From Marinobacter sp. ANT_B65 (GTDB taxonomy: Bacteria; Pseudomonadota; Gammaproteobacteria; Pseudomonadales; Oleiphilaceae), in NCBI RefSeq assembly GCF_002407605.1, contig NZ_NXGV01000002.1:310001-374000 (forward strand): a stretch of DNA of 64,000 nucleotides, in the 5' to 3' direction. Both the position numbers and the translations under genes were made by a program. Numbering within the stretch: position 1 is the first letter of the stretch; the number at the start of each line of letters is the position of its first letter. Under the pieces are notes generated by a model. It was given only the letters and a program-made list of their open reading frames with translations, made no database searches and was not told where the DNA came from. This document shows, in pieces, positions 8,839 to 17,972 of the stretch.

Positions 8839-10056
8839 ATGCCGCAGCTGAATCACACCACCCCGAAAGAGCTCTTTGGCGTTCTGGCTGCTGGCGCCAT
8901 TATGCTGATGGTTGTGCACGGGCTTGGTCGTTTTATCTACACCCCGCTGCTGCCTTATCTGGTGGATGATGCGCAGTTCTCTGCGCCAGAGGGCGCGGCG
9001 GTTGCTACCTGGAATTACTTTGGTTACCTGGTGGGCGCCATGCTGGCGATTCGCTGGCACAGGGTCAGCCAGATTCGCGTTCTGCTTCCCGCTTTTCTGG
9101 CTGTGCACGTTATAACCACAGTCTTCATAACCCAGACGGATAGTCTGATCGTTATCTCTGTCAGCCGCTGGCTGAACGGCGTCGCCAATGGTGTGATTTT
9201 CGTACAGGCTCCGGCGCTGATTCTTGAATGGCTGGTGTTACGCAATCGTGCCAGTATGAGTGGGCTTGTATACATAGGTGTGGGGTTGGGTCTGCTGGTT
9301 TCCAGCGGGCTGGTATCCGGCACTGCCGATTGGCTGGAAGGCGCTGAACGCTGGTGGCCAGCGGCTCTGATCTCCATCCCTTTGGCTCTGTGGGGTGCTT
9401 TCAGGCTATCGAGTCTGGAGCTGCAGGATCACCCAGCCGGCGGTGGCGGCAAAGCCGCAGTTACCACTCCACTCATCGACCGGGCCAGTATTCCGCTGTT
9501 CCTTTCCTATGCGGGGGCAGGGCTGGGCTATATTCTTCCTATGACTTTCCTGCCTCTGCTGGCGAACCTGGAGCTGGAAGCTGACCACTGGTTGCTCGAC
9601 GGAACCTGGCTCATCGTCGCCCTGTGCACTATTCCGGCCGCCTGGGTGTGGAATAAACTCGGTGCAAAAATGGGCGATATACCTGCCCTCAAGCTGAATT
9701 TTCTGATTCAGCTGGCGGGGGTGCTGGGCGTCGTTCTCTGGCCGGGAGCTGTTGGCCTGGTACTATGTGCTGCACTGGTAGGCGGCACTTTCCTTGGTAC
9801 TGTATTGCTGACGCAGCGTATCGGCCGTGCCTTGCACCCGCACCAGGGGCCGCGACTATCTGCCGCCATGGTGGCCCTCTACGGCTTCACCCAAATGGTT
9901 GGTCCATGGCTGACCAAACAATGGCTGGATGCCGGTGGCACCCTTGTTTCCGCTTTCGGAATTGGCGTTGGGGCACTGGCTTTTGGCCTGATCTTCGTCT
10001 TCTTCGTTCCCCGCCCTGAAGCCTGGCACGCAAGAACGATCCGTACCGACGGATAA
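8839..10056 (+). CDS. MFS transporter, YbfB/YjiJ family
   Basis: Twelve-helix major facilitator superfamily carrier of 405 residues. The opening block (GLGRFIYTPLLPYL) and the SRWLNGVANG segment are characteristic of the YbfB/YjiJ group, for which no substrate is firmly assigned. It is preceded by 97 bp of non-coding DNA and stands alone between the SCO gene and hrpB. Nothing in the context indicates a substrate. Confidence 0.85.
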   Translation: MPQLNHTTPKELFGVLAAGAIMLMVVHGLGRFIYTPLLPYLVDDAQFSAPEGAAVATWNYFGYLVGAMLAIRWHRVSQIRVLLPAFLAVHVITTVFITQTDSLIVISVSRWLNGVANGVIFVQAPALILEWLVLRNRASMSGLVYIGVGLGLLVSSGLVSGTADWLEGAERWWPAALISIPLALWGAFRLSSLELQDHPAGGGGKAAVTTPLIDRASIPLFLSYAGAGLGYILPMTFLPLLANLELEADHWLLDGTWLIVALCTIPAAWVWNKLGAKMGDIPALKLNFLIQLAGVLGVVLWPGAVGLVLCAALVGGTFLGTVLLTQRIGRALHPHQGPRLSAAMVALYGFTQMVGPWLTKQWLDAGGTLVSAFGIGVGALAFGLIFVFFVPRPEAWHARTIRTDG

Positions 10057-10120
10057 TACCCGGGCTCAACCATGTTAAGCTCATGAGCCAATATTCCGCG
10101 CCCAAAGTCAGAGCAAAAAA

Positions 10121-12610
10121 GTGCTCCCAATAGATCATATCCTCCCAGAGTTAAAACAAACCCTCGAGCAGACCACCACGGCGTTGCTGCAGGCACCTCC
10201 GGGTGCCGGTAAAACCACCCGCGTGCCTCTGGCCCTGCTGGATGCATCCTGGCTGCAGTGCCGGAAAATACTGATGCTGGAACCAAGGCGGCTGGCGGCC
10301 CGGTCAGCTGCAAGGTACATGGCCTCGCAACTGGGAGAGAAGCCCGGACAGACAGTAGGCTACCGGACGCGCCTGGATACCAGGATCTCCGGTACGACGC
10401 GCATAGAAGTTGTCACTGAAGGGATTCTTACCCGGCTGATCCAGAGCGACCCCATGCTGGAAGAGTACGCTGCAGTGCTGTTTGATGAATTTCATGAGCG
10501 CTCATTACAGGCCGATCTGGGGCTGGCTCTGGTGCGAGAGACTCAGGAAGCACTGCGGGAGGATCTGCGGGTACTGGTAATGTCCGCCACACTGGATACA
10601 GCCCCCATTGCCAGAATGCTGGGGGATGTACCTGTATTAAGTAGTGAGGGACGGGCTTTCCCGGTGGAGATATTTTACCGGCCTGCCCCGTCCACACAGC
10701 GCAATCCACGGCTGGTGGACCAGGTGGTTGCCGTGATTACAGAAGCATTGGCACAACAGCCAGGCTCGGTACTGGTGTTTCTTCCGGGAGCCGGGGAGAT
10801 TCACAGGGTAGCTCAGGCTCTGGCCGGGCAGGTGGCCCGGAATGTTGTGGTGGCGCCTCTGTTTGGTAACCTTAATGCCGCTGAGCAGGATCAGGCTATA
10901 GCGCCGACAACACCCGGAATCCGCAAAGTGGTGCTGGCAACCGCGATTGCGGAAACCAGCCTGACTATCGAAGGCGTGCGGGTGGTAGTGGATAGCGGCC
11001 AGCAACGCCGGGCCGTGTTTAACCCAAACAGTGGGATGACACGGCTGATGACCGGGCGGGTTTCGAAGGCCTCGGCAGAGCAGCGTAAAGGCCGTGCAGG
11101 GCGAGTAGAACCGGGTGTCTGTTACCGCTTATGGAGTGAGTCGGAACAGTTCGGGCTGGCAGAATTTACGCCACCGGAGATTCGTGAGGCGGATCTGGCG
11201 TCTCTGGTACTTGAACTGGCGCAGTGGGGGGCCCGCTCACCGGACAAGATGGTGTGGATTGACCCACCACCACCGGCACATTGGCAGCAGGCAGTGGAGT
11301 TGCTGCAATGGCTGGATATGCTGGACAGTGATGGTGCAATCACGGGGCATGGAAAATCCGCAAGGGCATTAGGCATTCACCCCCGCCTGGCGCACATGGT
11401 GATACTGGGTCGGTCTCTGGGGCTTGGCAGGCTGGCGGCTGAGTTAGCCGCGTTGCTGGAAGACCGGGACCTGTTGGGCCCGGGAGCGGGTGCCGATATG
11501 CATGAGCGTATCCGCGTACTTCGTGGTGAGCGCGGCTCCCAGCGCATAGATGCGCGCCGGCTGCAGGCACTGAGCCAGCAGGCAAAGCGTCTGGCAGGCC
11601 CGGAAACAGGTGGAAAAAGTAAACCGGAAGAGATGCCGACGGACACTGAAGTCGGACGTTTGTTAGCACTCGCTTATCCTGACCGGATTGGCAAGCGGCG
11701 GCCGGGCGATACCCCAAGGTACCAGCTCAGCAATGGCAAAGGTGCTCTGTTGCGGGATGATGATGGCCTGGCACGGCATGAGTGGCTGGTGGCAGCGGAC
11801 CTGGATGGCAAGGCAAAAGAGGCAACCATTTACCTGGCGGCACCGGTAGACCTGTCAGCCCTGGAAACCGATCTGGCAGCCCATATAAGTGAACAGGATG
11901 AGGCAGAATGGGATGATAAACGCGGCACGGTGGTTGCCCGCAGATCCCGGCGGCTGGGCTCACTTCTTCTTGCAGAGAAACCTCTGAATAAAGTCTCCCC
12001 CGGGTTGATTCAGAAGGGCTTGCTCGCGGCCATACGGCGTAAAGGGCTGGATAGCCTGCCCTGGACCCCTGGTGCCAGGCAGTGGCAGGCCCGGGTTGCA
12101 TTGCTGGCTGAACACTTCCCCGGGCAATGGCCGGACGTCAGCGAACAGGCGCTGACAGAGGCACTGGAGCAATGGCTTGCGCCTTTCCTGACAGGCATCA
12201 ACCGTTGGTCTGAACTGACCAGGCTGAACCTGCAGAACGCCCTGAACAGCTTGCTGGAGTATCCGCAGCAACAGAAACTGGCAGAACTTGCTCCGACTGC
12301 ACTGACTATTCCCACCGGAAGCTCCGTCAACCTGGATTATACCGCTGAAAACGGCCCGGTTCTGGCGGCGAAATTACAGGCGTTGTTCGGCTGGACAAAA
12401 ACGCCGGAGGTTGCGGGAGGCAAGGTTCCTGTGTTGATACATCTGCTCTCGCCCGCCCGGCGGCCATTGGCAGTTACAGCGGACCTTGCCAGTTTCTGGT
12501 CGAATGTTTATCCACAGGTGCGTAAAGACACCCGTGGACGTTATCCCAAACATCCCTGGCCGGAAGACCCGCTGACCGCAGTCGCTCAGCAGGGTCTGAA
12601 AAGAAAGTAA
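10121..12610 (+). CDS. hrpB: ATP-dependent helicase HrpB
   Basis: DEAH-box family helicase of 829 residues, close to the usual length for HrpB. Motifs in order: APPGAGKTT (Walker A, about 25-33), DEFHER (motif II, 122-127), SAT (motif III, about 154-156), then the second RecA domain with the QRKGRAGRVEPG motif VI region, and the HrpB-specific C-terminal domain. The start is GTG at 10121 with no strong ribosome site. HrpB is dispensable in most bacteria and its substrate is unclear; an RNA role is usually assumed from the family. Confidence 0.95.
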   Translation: MLPIDHILPELKQTLEQTTTALLQAPPGAGKTTRVPLALLDASWLQCRKILMLEPRRLAARSAARYMASQLGEKPGQTVGYRTRLDTRISGTTRIEVVTEGILTRLIQSDPMLEEYAAVLFDEFHERSLQADLGLALVRETQEALREDLRVLVMSATLDTAPIARMLGDVPVLSSEGRAFPVEIFYRPAPSTQRNPRLVDQVVAVITEALAQQPGSVLVFLPGAGEIHRVAQALAGQVARNVVVAPLFGNLNAAEQDQAIAPTTPGIRKVVLATAIAETSLTIEGVRVVVDSGQQRRAVFNPNSGMTRLMTGRVSKASAEQRKGRAGRVEPGVCYRLWSESEQFGLAEFTPPEIREADLASLVLELAQWGARSPDKMVWIDPPPPAHWQQAVELLQWLDMLDSDGAITGHGKSARALGIHPRLAHMVILGRSLGLGRLAAELAALLEDRDLLGPGAGADMHERIRVLRGERGSQRIDARRLQALSQQAKRLAGPETGGKSKPEEMPTDTEVGRLLALAYPDRIGKRRPGDTPRYQLSNGKGALLRDDDGLARHEWLVAADLDGKAKEATIYLAAPVDLSALETDLAAHISEQDEAEWDDKRGTVVARRSRRLGSLLLAEKPLNKVSPGLIQKGLLAAIRRKGLDSLPWTPGARQWQARVALLAEHFPGQWPDVSEQALTEALEQWLAPFLTGINRWSELTRLNLQNALNSLLEYPQQQKLAELAPTALTIPTGSSVNLDYTAENGPVLAAKLQALFGWTKTPEVAGGKVPVLIHLLSPARRPLAVTADLASFWSNVYPQVRKDTRGRYPKHPWPEDPLTAVAQQGLKRK

Positions 12611-12618
12611 CCCGGAGC

Positions 12619-12987
12619 TTACTTCACAATTTTCCGGCTATTGGTGAGGTATTGTTTACCAGCATTGCGAACAGTGTCTGTATCTGCGCGCTCAGATGCT
12701 TTGTGGACTTTCTCCAGGGTTTCCTCAAGTTCGTCGATTTCGTCATCCAGCTTTTGCAGGGCATTTTCCAGGGTGTAGGTGAGCTGGTGCACCTCGTTCA
12801 TGGCTTCCGGAGTCAGGTCGCCGGCCAGCACTTTTTCCAGTTTTTTGTTGTACTGGGAAAAGTTGGTAACCGCCTGCTCAAGGGTATGCGACGGCTCTCC
12901 TTTGAAGTGGTCGGTGTTACTGGCAAATGCAGGTACTGCAACCAACAGGGAAGCTGCTACAGCAGTAAAGTGGCGAAGGTTTGTCAT
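12619..12987 (-). CDS. Small exported protein, possibly DUF6746-type
   Basis: A 122-residue protein with a clear signal peptide (MTNLRHFTAVAASLLVAVPAFA, cleavage after AFA) and a mature part that is almost all charged helix, rich in Glu and Lys, ending QYLTNSRKIVK. Start at 12987 is supported by GGAG about eight bases upstream on the minus strand. It resembles small periplasmic helical proteins I associate with DUF6746, but that label is tentative. A Fur-box-like palindrome lies 34-52 bp upstream of the start codon, so iron-responsive expression is plausible. Confidence 0.75.
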   Translation of the reverse strand: MTNLRHFTAVAASLLVAVPAFASNTDHFKGEPSHTLEQAVTNFSQYNKKLEKVLAGDLTPEAMNEVHQLTYTLENALQKLDDEIDELEETLEKVHKASERADTDTVRNAGKQYLTNSRKIVK

Positions 12988-13020
12988 GGTATGGCTCCAG
13001 GGCAGATGAACTAATAATGT

Positions 13021-13039
13021 AATGCGAATTATTATCAAT
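13021..13039 (-). promoter_or_regulatory. Putative Fur box
   Basis: On the minus strand the 19 bases read ATTGATAATAATTCGCATT. This fits the 7-1-7 Fur core (TGATAAT-A-ATTATCA) at 13 of 15 positions. It lies directly upstream of the small exported gene at 12619-12987 and about 105 bp before the ATP-grasp gene on the other strand, so either or both could be iron regulated. Confidence 0.6.
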
Positions 13040-13144
13040 ATGGTTTGTGTGTTCCATGACCGTAGTCAAGCCTGCTCATAAAAAGCTTGCGCGCAGATCA
13101 AAACTGCCTAAAATTTACTCACTTTTATCTGCGCGACCCTGCTC

Positions 13145-13966
13145 ATGCACCTTGTATCGTTTAACGTTTTCCGCACCCTCGGTTTCCCCGACACGACCGT
13201 CGTCAAGCCGGAGCACTTCCTGAGCCATAAAGAATTGCTGCGCGATGCAGACTGGGTACTTTTCCCCGAATACTGGCAGCTCAATGCTCTGGTATATGGT
13301 TTGAAATGCCGGGTTTTTCCCAGCGTTGCAAGCTATCTCATTGGTCATGACAAGGTGGAAATGACCCGCGCTTTTGAGGCGGTAGCTCCGGAGCATATTC
13401 CCTGGACCATTATTGAAGGCAATGGTGCTCAGGAGCGGGAGCATATCTGGAGTGTTATGGCGTTGCCCTTTGTGGCGAAGCTGCCCAAGGCCAGCATGGG
13501 CGAAGGTGTCTGGCTGATTGAAACCCGTGATGACTGGCGCAGGTATTGCGAGCGTACCGATGTTCTTTACGTTCAGGAGTACCTGCCGCTGGATCGCGAC
13601 GCGCGCATAGTGATAGTGGGCGACAAAGTCGTCACTGCATACTGGCGCACGCAGGCTGATCAGGGCTTCTACAACAATATCTCAAAGGGCGGGCAGATTG
13701 ACAGCAGCCCGGTGCCTGCGGTGATGACTGACCTCGCCCTCAGGCTTGCACGGGAACTGGAAGTAGATCACGCCGGGTTTGATATTGCGCTGGTGGAAGG
13801 CTACCCATACGTGCTCGAGTTTAACCGCTTGTTCGGCAACCAGGGGCTGGGCCAGGGCAGCGACCTGAAGGACGCCATCCTGGAATATCTGCAGCAACAG
13901 AGTGAACCCAGGGATCCGGGTGGGTCCAATACCCCTGAGCCTCCCCACCCTCTGATAGCCGTCTGA
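13145..13966 (+). CDS. RimK-like ATP-grasp domain protein
   Basis: A 273-residue protein with ATP-grasp features: the central FVAKLPKASMGEGVWLI block (phosphate-binding loop), YVQEYLPLDRDARIVIVG, and a Mg-binding end block with VLEFNRLFGNQG. Such enzymes ligate a carboxylate to an amine or thiol through an acyl-phosphate, and RimK-like members often add amino acids to proteins or peptides. The substrate here is unknown. Start at 13145 lacks a strong ribosome site. It converges with the cti gene 16 bp downstream. Confidence 0.75.
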   Translation: MHLVSFNVFRTLGFPDTTVVKPEHFLSHKELLRDADWVLFPEYWQLNALVYGLKCRVFPSVASYLIGHDKVEMTRAFEAVAPEHIPWTIIEGNGAQEREHIWSVMALPFVAKLPKASMGEGVWLIETRDDWRRYCERTDVLYVQEYLPLDRDARIVIVGDKVVTAYWRTQADQGFYNNISKGGQIDSSPVPAVMTDLALRLARELEVDHAGFDIALVEGYPYVLEFNRLFGNQGLGQGSDLKDAILEYLQQQSEPRDPGGSNTPEPPHPLIAV

Positions 13967-13982
13967 AACCGGAGCTCTCCGG

Positions 13983-16337
13983 TTACAGATTCCTGTAGCG
14001 GTTGATATCGAAAATGCCTGCCTGCAGGGGCTGGTGCTCCCGCTGCCAGGCTGTGATGTCGTGAAGGATTTCCCAGAACTGCCGATGGGTGCGCCGCACA
14101 CCCCATATGCCTACCAGTGCTTCGAAGGCTTTTTGCTCCTCTGCTTTCAGCCCTTTCATCCGGTCTTTGAACAGCCCAAGCTGTGATGCCGGGATGTCGA
14201 ACATAAAGTTCGGGTAGCTGCCGATTATTCCCGGGTAAATGGTCAGCCTGTCGTTCTCTGGCTGGTAGCGCAGATCTTCTCCCAGCAGAAAGGCGACGCT
14301 GCTGTGGGCGCGGTCACGGATGACCGTATACACCGTACGTTCGCCTTCCTCGTTGTACACCCGCAGGAAAGTGACGTTGGGCAGGTAGCTGATCGCAGGC
14401 AGGAATTCGGCCCGGATTGCTGCCAGTTCGGAAAGTGCCTGATCCGCATTGCGAATCCATTCCGGTTCGTCTTTTCGGCCACAGTCACTGCCAGCGCAGC
14501 GATTGATGGGGTCGTCCCGCTCAGCGTTCAGATCACGAAAGTGCGTCAGCAGGCGCGCTCCCAGCTCTTCGTTAAATGCCGAAGTCGCATAGGACACCTG
14601 CGAAGGGGCTGTCTCGTCCATGCTGGCATAGCTGAAGTTCAGTTTCAGCTCGCCCGCGCCCTGATACCAGTTCTGTAGAACCCGGTTGCGCTCTCCGGAT
14701 GGCACCAGACGCAGGTAGTCCTGTTCACCGCCGTTGCGGATCAGGTCAAAATAGAGGCGCGTCTGGGCCTGGTGAGCCACATTACCGAAAACATCAAAGT
14801 TCACCACCAGCTCGTAGTAGGTACGCTCGAAAAGTGGGTAGTCCATCCACCAGCTGGTCAGCGGAACCTGACCGATCAGGCCACGTTGTACAGAGGCGTT
14901 ATCGTGATGGCGGAAGACGGTTAACAGTGCATTGGTATTGTTGCCATCCCCGTCCCAGATATGATCAAGCGATGCTCCCTCTGGATATGCCTCTGCGTAG
15001 ACCTTGTTTCGCAGCTCACGGTATTGATTGCGCTTGCCTTTGTAATCGCTCCAGTTCTCGCCCAGATCCAGCAGGGCGCTGTCCTGCCCTGGCAGGGCCA
15101 GCAACGGATTCACCTTGCTGCGATATTCCGCATTGGTTACATACAGATCGTCTTCCGGGTCATGGTAGGTCACCCAGAAATGATCACGGATTACGTCGGT
15201 GGCAATCTGGCCCCGGCACACCGGCCCGCGAATGAAGGTGCGGGTAAAGTACTCGGCGTTGTCGAGCATGAACTGGTAGCGCGCTTTGGACGGAATATCA
15301 GCAAAGGTTACAAATGGATTAGCGCGGCTGGTCCGGCTGTAGTCCGGCATGGTTTCTACCTGCCAGTCACCGGTTTCAAACAATTCGCGGGTACGTTCAA
15401 GCTGTTTTTCCCCAAACGCGAAGGTGATGTGGCGCTTGTGCACGATGCTGCCCGCTACCGGGCGCAACCGGTAGTACACCCGGCTTTCCGGGTCGTCATT
15501 GGGGCGACGGGTTGCGATCATGACGATGGGCGTGCCTGGCTGGGTGCGTGAGCGCACGATTTCAAAGAAGCGGGTATTGGCTCCGTTTTCCTCGAAATAC
15601 AGGTGGGCAAGGTAGAGGTGTTCATAGACCCAGCGGCTGACCAGCTGCTGGCGCAGGTCGCTTCGATTGAGCCAGGATTCCCAGTGTCCGATATGGTTTT
15701 GCTCTGCCTCGCTTACCAGGGTAACCAGCGGGCTGATGGCTCCGCCCTGGTTGAGCCAGCCGGTTAGCGTGGCGTATTCGTCGTCGGTCAGGCCGGTCAT
15801 AGCCAGCGGCATACCCTCGTAGGGATGGTCTCCGGCATAGTCAGAGAAGTCGGCGTTGCTGACACACTGATTGGAACGGGAAAGCCCTAATTCGATGTCG
15901 TCTGGCAGCTTGCTGTTGGGAGCAAATTCATATTCCTTGCCCAGCCGGATCATGTTTTCAAAAAGGCTGCGGGTCTGGTCGCCCCGGGTGAGTACCGAGT
16001 AAAAGCCTTTGTCCCGCCACTGTTGTTCGGTTTGAGCATCGATACCCAGCCGGGTTGCCTGTTGGGTTTTCAGGCGTGCGCCATTGTACACGGCGTCTTT
16101 ATGGGCACCGCGAATGAGACCGTCGGAGTACTCCATTTTGAGCTGACAGGGGGCGTCGAAGCAGCTGTGACATGCCAGACATTTGGTTTCCACAATGGGG
16201 CGAACGTCTTCGTTGAAGCTGACCGGTTGCTGGGTGGCGGTGGGAAGAGCCTGCTTGAACGTGGGCGGCGAGGTATTTTCGGCGCAGCCAGTCAGGAACA
16301 GCAGGGCGATAAGGGCTGCTGTGATGAATTGCGCCAT
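13983..16337 (-). CDS. cti: Fatty acid cis/trans isomerase
   Basis: Periplasmic heme protein that converts cis-unsaturated acyl chains of membrane lipids to trans in place, a fast response to solvents and heat. The 784 residues begin with an N-terminal signal carrying a lipobox-like LTGC, and a cytochrome c-type CLACH motif occurs near residues 53-57. Length and the overall pattern match Cti of Pseudomonas and Vibrio. It is a single-gene unit; its upstream region holds hairpin repeat copy 2. Confidence 0.93.
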   Translation of the reverse strand: MAQFITAALIALLFLTGCAENTSPPTFKQALPTATQQPVSFNEDVRPIVETKCLACHSCFDAPCQLKMEYSDGLIRGAHKDAVYNGARLKTQQATRLGIDAQTEQQWRDKGFYSVLTRGDQTRSLFENMIRLGKEYEFAPNSKLPDDIELGLSRSNQCVSNADFSDYAGDHPYEGMPLAMTGLTDDEYATLTGWLNQGGAISPLVTLVSEAEQNHIGHWESWLNRSDLRQQLVSRWVYEHLYLAHLYFEENGANTRFFEIVRSRTQPGTPIVMIATRRPNDDPESRVYYRLRPVAGSIVHKRHITFAFGEKQLERTRELFETGDWQVETMPDYSRTSRANPFVTFADIPSKARYQFMLDNAEYFTRTFIRGPVCRGQIATDVIRDHFWVTYHDPEDDLYVTNAEYRSKVNPLLALPGQDSALLDLGENWSDYKGKRNQYRELRNKVYAEAYPEGASLDHIWDGDGNNTNALLTVFRHHDNASVQRGLIGQVPLTSWWMDYPLFERTYYELVVNFDVFGNVAHQAQTRLYFDLIRNGGEQDYLRLVPSGERNRVLQNWYQGAGELKLNFSYASMDETAPSQVSYATSAFNEELGARLLTHFRDLNAERDDPINRCAGSDCGRKDEPEWIRNADQALSELAAIRAEFLPAISYLPNVTFLRVYNEEGERTVYTVIRDRAHSSVAFLLGEDLRYQPENDRLTIYPGIIGSYPNFMFDIPASQLGLFKDRMKGLKAEEQKAFEALVGIWGVRRTHRQFWEILHDITAWQREHQPLQAGIFDINRYRNL

Positions 16338-16418
16338 TGGGGGCCTGTGATGGTTGTTTTATGTTGGTGGATTATAGAGGGTTTGGTTGAGGTTCGCTAA
16401 GGCTTGTTTTGGGGGGGA

Positions 16419-16509
16419 GCCGTAGATGGGGAGGGCGTCTGCGCCGGGAAAAAATGTCTGAGCAAAGCGAGTTGTTTTTCCCAGAGCAGACGCCCTCCCC
16501 ACCTGCGGC
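16419..16509 (+). repeat. Long-hairpin intergenic repeat, copy 2
   Basis: A 91-bp hairpin. Its 24-bp outer arms (16419-16442 and 16486-16509) pair with one T-G wobble and one A-C mismatch. The arm sequence is unrelated to copy 1, whereas the inner GGGAAAAA/TTTTTCCC stem and loop are nearly identical (two substitutions in the loop). It lies between the divergent cti and decarboxylase genes, so it is not simply a terminator. It is the only thing I recognise in the 327-bp gap. Confidence 0.9.
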
Positions 16510-16664
16510 CTTACAGCCATTTTGGTGATTTCTCAGGTGCTACAGATTATGGGTAGATGTGCTCATATCTGAGGGGTGAGAAAAGCCCGATTATCGCGAT
16601 TATTGTCGGGGCCATTCTGGTTCCGGCGCCTGCGCTGTATTCCCTCAGGAGGGACACACCATCA

Positions 16665-17840
16665 ATGACCGAGTCAGCCAACGCTAACATCGCTGATTAC
16701 TATGCCGCTGAGACCTTTAACCGGATCAAGGCGTTTGCAGATACCAAAGAGACACCGTTTGTGGTGATTGATACCGCCACCATTGATCGTCAATACAATG
16801 AGCTTGTGGAAGGCTTTCCGTATGCCAGTGTTTATTACGCGGTGAAGGCCAATCCGGCTCCGCAGATTCTGACTATGCTGCGGGACAAGGGTGCGAACTT
16901 TGATATTGCCTCGGTGTATGAGCTGGAAAAGGTTATGGGGCTTGGGGTGACTGGCGACCGGATCAGCTATGGCAACACCATCAAGAAGGCCCGCGACATT
17001 CGCACCTTCTACGAGAAAGGTGTGCGTATGTTTGCCACGGATTCCGAGGCGGATCTGCGTACTCTTGCCAAAGCGGCTCCGGGTGCGAAGGTGTATGTGC
17101 GCATTCTGACCGACGGCACGCAAACAGCCGACTGGCCGCTTTCCCGCAAGTTTGGTTGTGAGAGTGATATGGCAATGGATCTGCTGATACTGGCCCGGGA
17201 TCTGGGCCTGGTGCCCTATGGTGTCTCGTTCCACGTGGGTTCTCAGCAGCGGGAAATTGGTGCCTGGGACTCGGCGTTAAACAAGGTGAAGGTTATTTTC
17301 GAGCGCCTGAAAGAAGAAGACGGCATTGAACTGAAGATGATCAACATGGGCGGTGGCTTTCCCGCCAATTATATAAACCGGACCAATGAGTTGAGTGTAT
17401 ATGCGGCGGAGATTACCCGGTTCCTGAAAGAGGACTTTGGTGATGAATTGCCTGAGATCATTATTGAGCCAGGCCGGTCGCTGATTTCAAACGCAGGCGT
17501 GCTGGTGAGTGAAGTGGTATTGATTGCCCGTAAGTCCCGCACAGCTCTGCACCGCTGGGTATTTACCGATGTGGGTAAGTTCAATGGTTTGATTGAGACG
17601 CTGGATGAAGCGATCAAGTTCCCGATCTGGACGGATAAAAAAGGTGAAGGCGAAGACTGTGTCATTGCCGGGCCGACGTGTGACAGTGCGGACATCATGT
17701 ACGAGCACCACAAGTATCCGTTACCACTGAATCTGGCTATTGGCGATCGTATGTACTGGCTTTCTACAGGGGCCTACACCACGACATACAGCGCAGTGGA
17801 GTTCAATGGGTTCCCCCCTTTAAAGGACTACTACATTTAA
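16665..17840 (+). CDS. Ornithine/lysine decarboxylase (type III PLP fold)
   Basis: Alanine-racemase-fold PLP enzyme of 391 residues that makes putrescine or cadaverine. Motifs: YYAVKAN (PLP lysine, about residue 64), FHVGSQ, the Gly-rich GGGFP phosphate-binding loop, EPGRSL, and GPTCDSADIM (active-site Cys from the partner subunit). The GPTCDS form fits ornithine or dual ornithine/lysine decarboxylases rather than diaminopimelate decarboxylase. Start at 16665 follows AGGAGG 11 bases upstream; a longer reading from 16557 adds an unlikely N-terminus. The Pseudomonas counterpart is called SpeC. Confidence 0.88.
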   Translation: MTESANANIADYYAAETFNRIKAFADTKETPFVVIDTATIDRQYNELVEGFPYASVYYAVKANPAPQILTMLRDKGANFDIASVYELEKVMGLGVTGDRISYGNTIKKARDIRTFYEKGVRMFATDSEADLRTLAKAAPGAKVYVRILTDGTQTADWPLSRKFGCESDMAMDLLILARDLGLVPYGVSFHVGSQQREIGAWDSALNKVKVIFERLKEEDGIELKMINMGGGFPANYINRTNELSVYAAEITRFLKEDFGDELPEIIIEPGRSLISNAGVLVSEVVLIARKSRTALHRWVFTDVGKFNGLIETLDEAIKFPIWTDKKGEGEDCVIAGPTCDSADIMYEHHKYPLPLNLAIGDRMYWLSTGAYTTTYSAVEFNGFPPLKDYYI

Positions 17841-17848
17841 AGTCAGAA

Positions 17849-17943
17849 GGCTGGGGTGTGGGGGTGTCTTTTCCGTCGGGAAAAAATGTCTGAGCGCAGC
17901 GAGTTGTTTTTCCCAGAGGAAAAGACGCCCCCGCGCCCCGGCC
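17849..17943 (+). repeat. Long-hairpin intergenic repeat, copy 3
   Basis: A 95-bp hairpin. Its 26-bp outer arms (17849-17874 and 17918-17943) pair completely if four T-G wobbles are allowed. Inner stem and 21-base loop match copy 1. It lies between two convergent genes and begins 8 bp after the decarboxylase stop, so here it could also act as a transcription end. Confidence 0.9.
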
Positions 17944-17972
17944 CTGCACCGTCAATCATTGGCAGGGCTGCT

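Noticed and set aside
14699..15551. Plus-strand open frames inside cti
   Set aside because: Antisense to a well-supported gene, with atypical composition.
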